NCBI GenBank assembly: GCA_936928855.1
Contig: CAKZHZ010000024.1
Coordinates: forward strand, 1-27,294
Reading direction: 5' to 3'
Source of the DNA: an uncultured Polycyclovorans sp.
GTDB taxonomy: Bacteria > Pseudomonadota > Gammaproteobacteria > Nevskiales > Nevskiaceae
DNA length: 27,294 nucleotides
Below, piece by piece: positions 14,674-22,911 of the stretch. The notes below the pieces were generated by a model. That model was not told the origin of the DNA and made no database searches. It saw only the letters and a list, made by a program, of their open reading frames with translations. The position numbers and the translations under genes are program-made. Every line of letters starts with the position of its first letter. Position 1 is the first letter of the stretch.

Positions 14674-16383
14674 TCATGTGCGTTTCTTGAACTTCTTCTT
14701 GCCCCCCCCTTTGGGGGCCGACCGGTTTTCGACCGGCCGGATTCGCAGTTGCTGGCCACACACCCAGGCCCGCTCAAGGATGCGCGCGGTTTCATGCGGC
14801 ATGCCCTCCGGCAGGTCCACCAGACTGTGATCGTCGAAGATATCGATGCGGCCGATGAACTGGCTGTCGAGATCGGCCTCGTTGGCGATGGCGCCGACCA
14901 GTTGGCCGGGGCGCAGCTGGTGCTGGTGCCCTACCTCCACGCGATATCGCACCATGCCCGCGGGCGGCGCGCCTTCGTTGCGTCCGGGTCGCGGCTTCCG
15001 CGGGCGTTCCGAAGCGGCATCGCCGCCCCGACCTGCTGGCGCTGCCGGTCGTGATGGCGGTACCGCAAGATCCGCTACCGGCGCCTGCGGCCCCAGCGCC
15101 AGTCGCGCCAGCGCAGTTGCAATCTGCGGCCAGTCCAGCTGATGTTCCGCGACCAGCGCTTCCAGCACAGGACGCAGGTCGCGGCCATTTCCCGGATTCG
15201 TCACAGCGTCCAGCACCTGGGCCCGGAAGCGCATGTCCCGGGCAGCCTCGACGTCGGCGCGGGTTGGCAGCTGCATTTCGGCAATGGGTTGACGGGTGGC
15301 GCGCTCGATGAGTCGCAGCAGCCCGCGTTCGCGCGGCGCAACGAAGAGAATGGCCTCCCCCTTGCGTCCGGCGCGCCCGGTGCGGCCGATCCGGTGAATG
15401 TACGACTCGGTATCGGTCGGGATGTCGTAGTTCAACACATGGCTGATGCGCTCGACGTCGAGCCCGCGTGCCGCAACATCGGTCGCTACAACGATATCGA
15501 GGCGACCATCCTTGAGCCGCGCCACCGTGCGCTCGCGGTCCGCCTGCACCATGTCGCCATTGAGGGCGGCAGCGGAATAACCGCGGGCCTGCAAACGCTC
15601 CGAAAGCTCGGCGGTGCCCGCCTTGGTGCGGACGAAGATGATCATCGCATCGAAGGTTTCAGCCTCCAGGATGCGTGTCAGGGCTTCCAGCTTATCGGTA
15701 CCGCGCACCGGCCAATAGCGTTGCTGAATGTCCTCCGCCGTGCGGGTCTTCGACGCGATGGTGATCTCAGCGGGGTTACGTAGATGGGTTTGCGCAATGC
15801 GCTTCACCGCAGCCGGCATGGTGGCCGAAAACAGGGCGACCTGGCGCTGCTCCGGCGTCTTCTGGAGGATTTCCTCCACCGCCTCGGCAAAACCCATCTT
15901 GAGCATCTCATCCGCTTCGTCCAGCACCACAAGCTTCAGCTGATCGAGTTTGAGCGTGCCCCGGCTGAGGTGGTCCTGTACCCGTCCGGGCGTCCCCACC
16001 ACCACGTGCACGCCGCGCCGGAGACCGGTGAGCTGGGGGTGGTAATCCTGTCCTCCGTAGATTGGCAATACGCGGAAACCGGGCATCTTGGCGGCATAGC
16101 GCTGTAACGCCTCGGACACCTGAATGGCCAGCTCGCGCGTGGGCGCCAGGACCAGCACCTGTGGCACATGTCGCTGCACGTCGACGGCGGCCAGCGCGGG
16201 CAGCGCAAAGGCGGCCGTCTTGCCGGTGCCGGTCTGCGCCATGCCGAGGACGTCGCGCCCCTCCATCAGCAACGGGATGGTCTGCGCCTGGATCGGCGAA
16301 GGGGCTTCGTAGCCGACGGCGCTCAAGGCCTCCAGCAACGGCGTGGGCAACCCCAGATCTGAAAAACGTAACGGCTCGGACAT
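14674..16383 (-). CDS. deaD: DEAD-box ATP-dependent RNA helicase (DeaD/CsdA-like)
   Basis: This 569-residue helicase has the Q-motif region FSDLGLPTPLLEAL, then motif I AQTGTGKTAAF (about 50-60), Ia PTRELAIQV, TPGRVQDH, motif II DEADEML, III SAT, and in the second RecA lobe ATDVAARGLDV and HRIGRTGRAGRKG (VI). A Pro/Arg-rich linker leads to a DbpA-type RNA-binding domain (about 475-550, VRYRVEVG to WVCGQQLRIRPV) and a Lys-rich tail GGGKKKFKKRT. This arrangement matches DeaD/CsdA, which unwinds structured mRNA and aids ribosome assembly, especially in the cold. A clear GAGGAA site precedes the ATG. It lies 93 bases after aroC, with a perfect hairpin in the spacer. Confidence 0.92.
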   Translation of the reverse strand: MSEPLRFSDLGLPTPLLEALSAVGYEAPSPIQAQTIPLLMEGRDVLGMAQTGTGKTAAFALPALAAVDVQRHVPQVLVLAPTRELAIQVSEALQRYAAKMPGFRVLPIYGGQDYHPQLTGLRRGVHVVVGTPGRVQDHLSRGTLKLDQLKLVVLDEADEMLKMGFAEAVEEILQKTPEQRQVALFSATMPAAVKRIAQTHLRNPAEITIASKTRTAEDIQQRYWPVRGTDKLEALTRILEAETFDAMIIFVRTKAGTAELSERLQARGYSAAALNGDMVQADRERTVARLKDGRLDIVVATDVAARGLDVERISHVLNYDIPTDTESYIHRIGRTGRAGRKGEAILFVAPRERGLLRLIERATRQPIAEMQLPTRADVEAARDMRFRAQVLDAVTNPGNGRDLRPVLEALVAEHQLDWPQIATALARLALGPQAPVADLAVPPSRPAAPAGRGGDAASERPRKPRPGRNEGAPPAGMVRYRVEVGHQHQLRPGQLVGAIANEADLDSQFIGRIDIFDDHSLVDLPEGMPHETARILERAWVCGQQLRIRPVENRSAPKGGGKKKFKKRT

Positions 16384-16448
16384 CGGTTCCTCGGGACATG
16401 GCAGGCGGACGCCGACATCCCGTCCGGCGGATCGCAGTGTAAGGCTTT

Positions 16449-16469
16449 CGGCTGCGGGGACCGCAGCCG
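16449..16469 (-). other. Perfect hairpin in the aroC-deaD spacer
   Basis: A 9-bp perfect stem (CGGCTGCGG / CCGCAGCCG) with a 3-base loop lies 7 bases past the aroC stop and about 65 bases before the deaD ATG. No T-tract follows on the minus strand, so it is not a canonical intrinsic terminator. It could mark RNA processing, partial termination or a structured deaD leader. Confidence 0.4.
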
Positions 16470-16476
16470 CGACGGG

Positions 16477-17580
16477 TCAGCGGTCGGGCCCTGCCGGCAA
16501 ACGCGGCACGGTCGACACGACATCCGCGCACTGGGCGCGATGTCGCAGGGCATGGTCGATCAGCACCAGGGCCACCATGGCCTCCCCAATCGGAGAGGCT
16601 CGCAGGCCGACGCAGGGATCATGACGACCCGTCGTGCGCATCTCGACCGCTTCGCCCGCCGTGTTGACCGAGCGGCCCGGGGTGGTGATGCTGGAGGTCG
16701 GCTTGATCGCATAGCGCGCCCAGACCGTCTGCCCGGTGGAAATACCCCCGGCAATGCCGCCGGAGTGGTTGCTGAGAAAGCCCTGCGGCGTCATTTCGTC
16801 ACGATGTTCGGTGCCGCGCTGACCGGCGACCGCCATCCCCTCGCCAATCTCCACCCCTTTGACGGCATTGATGCTCATGAGGGCATGGGCCAGATCGGCG
16901 TCGAGGCGGTCAAACACCGGCTCACCCCACCCAGGCGGCACACCCCGGGCCTCAACGTACAGGGCGGCGCCGACCGAATCCCCCTGCTCGCGCAAGGCGG
17001 TGACGGCTGCCTCCAGGGCCGGCAGCTGCGCCGGATCGGCGCAGAAGAAGGGGTTCTGCGAGACCGCCTCCCAGTCCCGGCGTTCGCAGCGGATATCACC
17101 CATGCGTTCCAGGCACCCACGAATCTCGATGCCGTGACGTTCCCGCAGCCACTTGCGGGCAATGGCTGCGGCCGCCACCCGGACCGCAGTCTCCCGCGCT
17201 GAGGACCGCCCCCCACCCCGCGGATCGCGAAGCCCGTACTTCTGCATATAGGCGTAGTCCGCGTGATTGGGGCGGAACACCTCGGCAATCTTGGCGTAGT
17301 CGTAGGACCGCTGATCGGTGTTCTCGATCAGCAGCGCAATCGGGGTTCCAGTGGTGCGCCCCTCGAACACACCGGACAGGATTCGGACCTGATCAGGCTC
17401 CTTGCGCTGGGTGACGAACTTAGAGGTTCCCGGGCGTCGACGGTCGAGATCCGGCTGGATGTCCGCCTCGCTCAACAACAGGCCCGGCGGGCACCCATCA
17501 ACCACGCAGCCGATGGCCGGGCCATGGGATTCGCCGAAACTGGTGACCGTGAACAGGGAACCGAAAGTGTTACCAGACAT
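16477..17580 (-). CDS. aroC: Chorismate synthase
   Basis: AroC performs the last shikimate-pathway step, converting 5-enolpyruvylshikimate-3-phosphate to chorismate with reduced FMN. The complete 367-residue protein has the signatures SFGESHGPAIGCVVDGCPPG, RRRPGTSKFVTQR, FRPNHADYAYMQKYG and RGGGRSSARETAVRVAAAA. SNHSGGIAGGISTGQ and KPTSSI lie further on, together with RHDPCVGLRASPIGEAM. The two catalytic histidines lie in GESHG and RPNHAD. The length is normal (E. coli 361). It follows prmB by 46 bases, the conserved gammaproteobacterial order. Confidence 0.97.
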   Translation of the reverse strand: MSGNTFGSLFTVTSFGESHGPAIGCVVDGCPPGLLLSEADIQPDLDRRRPGTSKFVTQRKEPDQVRILSGVFEGRTTGTPIALLIENTDQRSYDYAKIAEVFRPNHADYAYMQKYGLRDPRGGGRSSARETAVRVAAAAIARKWLRERHGIEIRGCLERMGDIRCERRDWEAVSQNPFFCADPAQLPALEAAVTALREQGDSVGAALYVEARGVPPGWGEPVFDRLDADLAHALMSINAVKGVEIGEGMAVAGQRGTEHRDEMTPQGFLSNHSGGIAGGISTGQTVWARYAIKPTSSITTPGRSVNTAGEAVEMRTTGRHDPCVGLRASPIGEAMVALVLIDHALRHRAQCADVVSTVPRLPAGPDR

Positions 17581-17626
17581 GAAAAGCCGCGCGTCCGCGA
17601 TCAGGAAAGGCGTGCATTATCGCTGT

Positions 17627-18556
17627 TTATGAGCTGTCTGCGACCACTGTCGCGCGGTGCGCCATCAAGGTCGGCCGGTCAATGGCAAAAATACCGTCGC
17701 CGCCACGCTCGAAATCGACCCAGGTCACCGGCAACTCCGGCCAGCGGGCGGTGAACTCCTCAACGCTGCCACCCACTTCGCAGAACAACCATCCATCCGC
17801 GCTCAGATGATCGGCGGCACCCGCCAGAATACGGGCCACCACGTCCATGCCATCCCCTCCCGCCTCCAGCGCCATGCGGGGCTCGGCCCGATACTCGGGC
17901 GCCAGATCGTTCCATTCGGCCGTCGGCACATAGGGGGGATTGCTGACGATGAGGTCGTAGCGGCGCTCCGGCACGGCGTTCCACAAGTCACCTTGCCGGC
18001 ACTCCACCCGGGGCGCCAGACCATGACGCGCCACATTCTTGCGTGCCACCACCAGCGCCTCGGGAGACAGGTCGGCCAGCGTGACCGCGGCGTCATCGAA
18101 CGCCACGGCGCAGGCGATGCCGATGCAGCCAGAGCCCGTGCACAGATCGAGCACGGTCTGGGGCACCCCGGTCACCCAGGGTCCGAACCCCCGCTCGATG
18201 AGCTCGGCAAAAGGCGAGCGCGGCACCAACACCCGCGCATCGACCTCGAAACGGAGGCCGGCAAATTCGATCTCGCCGATCAGATAGGCCGCAGGCTGGC
18301 GGGACTCCACCCGGCGCCGCAGCAGCGTGTGGACGGCCTGCTTCTCTGTATCGGTGAGGCGTGCGTCAAGATAGGTCGAGGGCAGGCTGTACGGGAGACC
18401 CAAGGTGTGCAGCACCAGGTAGTAGGCCTCGTCGAGGGCGTTGTCGGTGCCATGCCCGTACTGCAGCTCCGCAGCCGCGAAGCGGCTTGCGCCCCACCGT
18501 ATCCAGTCGGAAATCCGGTCAAGTCCTGAAACATCGTCTAACGCAGAGGGCGCCAT
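17627..18556 (-). CDS. prmB: Ribosomal protein L3 N5-glutamine methyltransferase PrmB
   Basis: PrmB methylates a glutamine of ribosomal protein L3 using S-adenosylmethionine. The 309-residue protein has an N-terminal helical domain with FAAAELQYGHGTDNALDEAYYLVLH, the PrmB-specific YGHGTDN stretch. A Rossmann methyltransferase follows with VLDLCTGSGCIGIA (motif I) and the substrate-glutamine motif SNPPYVP. VPRSPFAELI is also typical. The start ATG at 18556 gives the length of E. coli PrmB (310); a longer frame to 18643 would overlap the divergent SCO gene and adds sequence unlike the family. No strong ribosome-binding site is visible. Confidence 0.93.
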   Translation of the reverse strand: MAPSALDDVSGLDRISDWIRWGASRFAAAELQYGHGTDNALDEAYYLVLHTLGLPYSLPSTYLDARLTDTEKQAVHTLLRRRVESRQPAAYLIGEIEFAGLRFEVDARVLVPRSPFAELIERGFGPWVTGVPQTVLDLCTGSGCIGIACAVAFDDAAVTLADLSPEALVVARKNVARHGLAPRVECRQGDLWNAVPERRYDLIVSNPPYVPTAEWNDLAPEYRAEPRMALEAGGDGMDVVARILAGAADHLSADGWLFCEVGGSVEEFTARWPELPVTWVDFERGGDGIFAIDRPTLMAHRATVVADSS

Positions 18557-18641
18557 CGCCGTAGAACCGCAAAGCCTGAAGGAGTATGAAATGATAAATG
18601 ATCCCTGCTCCCACCCGGCCCGAGGCTGACTGTCCCTGATC
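18557..18641. promoter_or_regulatory. Divergent promoter region prmB / SCO gene
   Basis: This 85-base spacer lies between divergent starts. Its A+T-rich stretch at about 18580-18600 contains TATCAT and CATACT hexamers on the minus strand, either of which could be a -10 for prmB. No convincing operator is seen. Confidence 0.4.
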
Positions 18642-19241
18642 ATGCTGCGCCAATCACTCTATGTCTTTCTTGCCATCGCAGCGGCCGTTGCCGGCGTGGT
18701 GGTTGCCGGCCTGCTGTCACGCCCTGCAGCAGGCGACCTGGATCACGTCACTGTCCTGTCTGCCCCCCGCGTACTTCCCGATACGGTCAAGGTGATCGAT
18801 AGCACCGGTGGCGAACGCACGCTCGGGAGCTTCACCGGCGGGTGGTCGCTGGTGTTTGCCGGCTTTACCTACTGCCCCGATATCTGCCCAACCACCCTGG
18901 CGCAGCTGGCGCAGGTCCGCGCGGCCCTGCCGACACTCAATGTCTTGCTGTTCTCAGTGGACCCCGAGCGCGACAGTCCCGCGCGCCTGAAGACCTATGT
19001 TGAAGCCTTTGACCCCTCTTTCGGCGCCTTCACGGCTCCCGAGCCGATCTTGTCAGAAGCCGCACGCGCGCTCAGCGTGGCCTACGCCAAGGTGCCGCAG
19101 GGCGACACCTATACGGTCGATCATTCGAGCGCGGTCGGTGTACTCGACCCCCAGGGTCGGTTGGCGGCCTTCATCACACCGCCCTTCGACGTCGCCGGGA
19201 TCATCGACGATCTGCGTGTGGTGATGAGCGTGCAACAATGA
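18642..19241 (+). CDS. SCO1/SenC family copper-binding protein
   Basis: SCO proteins bind Cu through a CxxxC and a distant His, and help assemble the CuA site of cytochrome c oxidase or act in thiol/redox defence. The 199-residue protein has one N-terminal membrane anchor (about 5-26) and a thioredoxin-like domain facing the periplasm. Cys78 and Cys82 lie in FTYCPDICPTTL, and His161 lies in DHSSAVGVLDP. SVDPERDSPARLKTY is a further family signature. All three copper ligands are present. Its stop overlaps the psd start as ATGA, so the two are translated together. No cytochrome oxidase gene lies in the window. Confidence 0.93.
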   Translation: MLRQSLYVFLAIAAAVAGVVVAGLLSRPAAGDLDHVTVLSAPRVLPDTVKVIDSTGGERTLGSFTGGWSLVFAGFTYCPDICPTTLAQLAQVRAALPTLNVLLFSVDPERDSPARLKTYVEAFDPSFGAFTAPEPILSEAARALSVAYAKVPQGDTYTVDHSSAVGVLDPQGRLAAFITPPFDVAGIIDDLRVVMSVQQ

Positions 19242-20095
19242 GTACGGCATCTCCTGTCGACCGCGTGCTGGCACTGCTGCAGCTGATGCTGCCGACGCGG
19301 TGGCTGTCCACCGGCATGTATTGGCTGACCCGGCGCCGCTGGACCCCGTTCAAGAACGGCTTCATCCGCATCTTTATGCGGCTCTACAGCATTTCGCTCG
19401 AGGAGGCCGAGGTTCGGGATATCGCGCAGTTCGAACACTTCAACGCCTTTTTCACACGAGCACTGAGGCGCGGCGCACGGCCGTTGGCGCCAGAACCAAC
19501 GCTGCTCAGCCCGGTGGACGGCACCCTGAGTCAGTGCGGCAGCATCACGCGCGGCCAGCTGATCCAGGCCAAGGGGCACAAGTACGACTGCGCCAGTCTG
19601 CTCGCGGATCCGGCATTGGCAGCCGATTTCGACGGTGGCACCTTCGCCACGATCTATCTGGCACCCTACAACTATCACCGGATCCACATGCCGACCGATG
19701 CCACGCTGCGAGGTTGGCGCTACGTGCCCGGACGCGCCTTCAGCGTCAATGCCCGCACGGCACGGGCCATGCCTCGACTGTTTGCCCGCAACGAACGGCT
19801 GGTGGTGGTTTTCGATACCCCCCGGGGAGCACTGTCGATGATCCTGGTGGGTGCGCTGTTTGTGAGCGGTATCGAGACGGTATGGACCGGCCCGATCAGC
19901 CCGCCCCACCGACGTGGCTCACCAGGGCCGATGCAGCATCTGCCGGCCGCCCGCCATTTCGCGCGTGGTGAGGAGGTGGGACGTTTCAATATGGGATCGA
20001 CCGTCATTCTGGTAGCCGCGCCCGGTGTTCTGCGATGGTCCGAAGACTTGCAGCCCGGCAGAACGGTACGCATGGGTGAGGCGATCGGGGACTAA
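19238..20095 (+). CDS. psd: Phosphatidylserine decarboxylase proenzyme
   Basis: Psd converts phosphatidylserine to phosphatidylethanolamine at the inner membrane. It cleaves itself at a Ser that becomes the pyruvoyl cofactor. The 285-residue protein carries LSPVDGTLSQCG with the catalytic Asp, then APYNYHRIHMP with the active-site His, and the processing site FNMGSTVIL at about 250-258, where Ser254 should become the pyruvoyl group. The residue before Gly-Ser-Thr is Met, where many homologues have Leu or Phe (LGST/FGST). The length is typical of the short bacterial type. It starts in the ATGA overlap with the SCO gene. Confidence 0.94.
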   Translation: MSTASPVDRVLALLQLMLPTRWLSTGMYWLTRRRWTPFKNGFIRIFMRLYSISLEEAEVRDIAQFEHFNAFFTRALRRGARPLAPEPTLLSPVDGTLSQCGSITRGQLIQAKGHKYDCASLLADPALAADFDGGTFATIYLAPYNYHRIHMPTDATLRGWRYVPGRAFSVNARTARAMPRLFARNERLVVVFDTPRGALSMILVGALFVSGIETVWTGPISPPHRRGSPGPMQHLPAARHFARGEEVGRFNMGSTVILVAAPGVLRWSEDLQPGRTVRMGEAIGD

Positions 20096-20149
20096 GATGA
20101 ACCTAATTCGGCCTCTGATCGTCTAAGACGTATCCCGACGGAATTCCTC

Positions 20150-21679
20150 ATGCCCACTCCCGTACTGCGCTCGCTCGTGCTCTCCGGCATTCTGGCCATC
20201 GGCCTGCCCCTTGTGCATGCCCAGAACGAGCTGCCCGCCACCCTGATCGATCTGCCGCAGATCGGGGAGCCGGCTGATAGCGCAATGTCGCCGATGGAAG
20301 AGCGCAGGCTGGGAAACGAGATCGTCTCCCAGCTGTATGCCTATGACTATATCGACGAGGATGCAGAGCTCACCGACTACGTTGCTCGCATGGGCTGGCG
20401 CCTGGCGGCTTCCTCAGGCGTCAGCACGCCGGATCTCCGCTTCTTCGTGATTGCCGACGATCGCATCAATGCCTTCGCATTGCCCGGCGGGTTCATCGGC
20501 ATGAACCGCGGATTGTTGCTCGCAGCGAAACGGGAAAGTGAAGTCGCCGGAGTCATGGGCCACGAACTTGCCCACGTTACACAACGACACATCGCGCGCA
20601 CCCAGGAAGGCACACAGACCGCCACCCTGGCCACTTGGGCGGCGGTACTCGCCGCCATCATCGCGGGCTCCGCCGATCCCGACCTGGTGATCGGCGCCCT
20701 CTCGCTCGGCCAGGCCATCAATTATCAGCGGCAGGTGAATTACACCCGAGCCCACGAACTGGAAGCCGATCGCATCGGCATCCAGACCCTCGCGCGCGCA
20801 GGCTACGACCCGCAAGGCATGGCCAGCTTTTTCGGTACGCTGGAACAGCAGAGCCGTCTCTACGGCAGCGGTCTCCCCGAGTTTCTGCGCACTCACCCGC
20901 TCAACACCACCCGTGTCTCCGAAGCCAAGGCGCGGGCTTCCGAGATGCCGCAGATCGACTACGAGGACAGCATCGAGTTTGGCCTGATGCAGGCGCGTGC
21001 GCGCGTGCGCAGTTTCAGCCGGCCGAGTCAGGCATTGGCGTACTACAGTCAGTCACTGCGCGCAGGACAGGACACACCCGCCAACCGGTACGGCATGGCG
21101 CTGGCACAAGTCGGCCTCGGGCAGCCCGAAGCCGCACTTGCAAGCCTTGAGGCCGCCCTCGTGCATCACCCACGTCAGGTCAATCTGTTGCTGGCCCAGG
21201 GCGCAGCACTGCGGGCAGCGCATCAGACCGAGCAAGGGCTGGCAGCGTTGGACCGAACGCTCGGGCTTTACCCGCGGTATACCCCCGCCATATTTGCCTA
21301 CGCCGAGGCCCTGATTGATGCGGACCGTGCTGCCGACGCACGCAAGATCCTGTTGGCGCATGAGCAGTCACTTGGCAAGCATGTCCAGACCTATCGGATG
21401 CTTGCCGAAGCGGCAGAGGAATCCGGTGATTTCGCCGAGGCTGCCTATCAGATGGGAACCTACCTCGCCGTCCGCGGCGACTACGGCAGCGCTCTGGCCC
21501 AGTTGGATGCCGGGTTGCGACTGAAAGAGATCGACGCGCAGTCGCGCGCACGGTTGGCGGCCAAACGCAAGGAGGTCCGCGATGCCTTGCCGCGGAACTG
21601 GCGTCCGCCACAGGCCCAGCGGCGAGCGGTCGGCGTCAGTGCGCCTCCAGCTGCGGCCTTCAAGGCGGTCGCAGACTGA
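20150..21679 (+). CDS. bepA: Periplasmic M48 metalloprotease/chaperone BepA
   Basis: BepA (YfgC) assists LptD assembly and degrades misfolded outer-membrane proteins in the periplasm. The 509-residue protein has a signal peptide (about 1-25, ending VHAQ), then an M48 peptidase domain. HELAH at 138-142 provides two zinc-ligand histidines and the catalytic Glu139. ELEAD at 203-207 provides the third ligand (E203). FALPGGFIGMNRGLL and FLRTHPLNTTR are BepA signatures. A C-terminal TPR domain runs from about 285 to 480. The C-terminal tail is rich in Arg and Ala. The length is near E. coli BepA (487). It begins 54 bases after psd and converges with the SDR gene across 3 bases. Confidence 0.93.
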   Translation: MPTPVLRSLVLSGILAIGLPLVHAQNELPATLIDLPQIGEPADSAMSPMEERRLGNEIVSQLYAYDYIDEDAELTDYVARMGWRLAASSGVSTPDLRFFVIADDRINAFALPGGFIGMNRGLLLAAKRESEVAGVMGHELAHVTQRHIARTQEGTQTATLATWAAVLAAIIAGSADPDLVIGALSLGQAINYQRQVNYTRAHELEADRIGIQTLARAGYDPQGMASFFGTLEQQSRLYGSGLPEFLRTHPLNTTRVSEAKARASEMPQIDYEDSIEFGLMQARARVRSFSRPSQALAYYSQSLRAGQDTPANRYGMALAQVGLGQPEAALASLEAALVHHPRQVNLLLAQGAALRAAHQTEQGLAALDRTLGLYPRYTPAIFAYAEALIDADRAADARKILLAHEQSLGKHVQTYRMLAEAAEESGDFAEAAYQMGTYLAVRGDYGSALAQLDAGLRLKEIDAQSRARLAAKRKEVRDALPRNWRPPQAQRRAVGVSAPPAAAFKAVAD

Positions 21680-21682
21680 CGC

Positions 21683-22663
21683 CTAGGCCAGGCCCTGTTC
21701 GGACAGCCAGGCATGGCTGTCGATCAGCATTTCCGATAACGGTCGCGCCCGATACCCCAACTCGCGTTCCGCCAAACGGCTGTGGCAATAGAAGTTCTGT
21801 GACAGCAGTGCCACCGCTTCGCGGGTGATATCAGGCTCCCGCCGAAACAGCACGGCGGCCATCTCTTCGAGCTGCGCATAGCGTTGCAGCATCGCAGGCG
21901 GTACGGTCCACACCCGGCGTCTGACCCGTAGTTCCTCGGCGATCGCCCGGACCAGCCCAACGTAGGTGGTCGGCGCACCGCCCAGCAGATAGTTCTGCCC
22001 CACCCGCCCGTGTTCGGCGGCAGCCACCATCGCACGCGCTACCTCTGAGGCGTGACAGAAGCTACCGCCACCCGGCGGCATGGCAGCAGTACGGTGCTGC
22101 CGAACCAGGCGGAACATGCGCGCCCAGTTACTGAGATCGTAGCGTCCCATGGTGTTGCTGGGATTGACGATCACCGCGGCCAGACCGGCGCTGATGCCAC
22201 GCCTCACTTCGCGCTCGGCGAGCGCCTTGCTGCGCACATAGTAGATAGGCGAACCGCTGCCGCGGGTCGGCGTATCTTCGCTGATGGTGCCGCCGTGCAG
22301 GCCGTAAGCCACGATGCTCGACAGGTGGACCAACCGCTGCGCCCGCGCCGCCAATGCAGCACGAACCACGTTGCGGGTGCCCTTGACGTTGACCCGCATC
22401 TGCTCGGCACGCACACGGGACCACAGCCGGGTGTTTCCGGCGACATGGAAGACGGCATCCACCCCCTCGGGAATACAGTGCTGAAGGCTGCGAGCATCGG
22501 TGATGTCGCCTTCGACGCGATCCACGCCCCAGTGGTCCAGCAATCGGACATCCGAGCCCCGCCGGTGCAGGGCAATCACCCGCCAGCCCTCGCCGTGGAG
22601 ATGCTCGATCAGGTTGAGGCCGATGAACCCCGTCGCCCCGGTCACGAACGCGGTCTTCGCCAC
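21683..22663 (-). CDS. NAD-dependent epimerase/dehydratase family protein (extended SDR)
   Basis: This 326-residue extended short-chain dehydrogenase has TGATGFIG (8-15) for NAD(P) binding, then EGDITD and VFHVAGNTRLW. The active site is Ser in HLSSIVAYG with Tyr142 and Lys146 (YVRSK). VIVNPSNTMGRYD and the C-terminal helices match dihydroflavonol-reductase-like and hopanoid-associated sugar-epimerase-like members; the substrate is not determined. It starts with GTG at 22663, preceded by a strong AGGAGGAG at 22671-22678. It is on the same strand as lapB but 248 bases away, with its own likely promoter. A similar SDR is not a standard partner of lapB, where pyrF is usual. Confidence 0.85.
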   Translation of the reverse strand: MAKTAFVTGATGFIGLNLIEHLHGEGWRVIALHRRGSDVRLLDHWGVDRVEGDITDARSLQHCIPEGVDAVFHVAGNTRLWSRVRAEQMRVNVKGTRNVVRAALAARAQRLVHLSSIVAYGLHGGTISEDTPTRGSGSPIYYVRSKALAEREVRRGISAGLAAVIVNPSNTMGRYDLSNWARMFRLVRQHRTAAMPPGGGSFCHASEVARAMVAAAEHGRVGQNYLLGGAPTTYVGLVRAIAEELRVRRRVWTVPPAMLQRYAQLEEMAAVLFRREPDITREAVALLSQNFYCHSRLAERELGYRARPLSEMLIDSHAWLSEQGLA

Positions 22664-22911
22664 GTCTTTCTCCTCCTCTACGCCGGTGCCGCGAAGAGCG
22701 CGTCACCTCGACACGCTCATTATCGGAATCAGTGTAGCAGCCTGCGGCCAGTCCACTGAACCGGCGACTTCGCATCCCGATCACCGCGCCAGTCGGGATT
22801 CGGTGCCAGGAGCAAAGCGCAACAATGGTGGTTCTACTGCAAGTATTGGCGATGACGCAGCGCGCTCGGGTGGCGTGGTCAGCCGGAGGGGAATGTCATG
22901 GGATCAGTGGG
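22664..22911 (-). promoter_or_regulatory. Spacer after lapB with probable promoter for the SDR gene
   Basis: These 248 bases have no convincing gene. On the minus strand TTCAGT and TACACT are spaced 18 bases apart at about 22732-22761, a plausible sigma-70-type promoter for the SDR gene. A 7-bp inverted repeat (ATCCCGA at 22774-22780, TCGGGAT at 22793-22799) lies upstream of it, but it lacks a T-tract and is not a clear lapB terminator. Confidence 0.4.

Noticed and set aside
22774..22799. Inverted repeat ATCCCGA/TCGGGAT as the lapB terminator
   Set aside because: The stem has a 12-base loop and no T-run on the minus strand, so it does not qualify as an intrinsic terminator.
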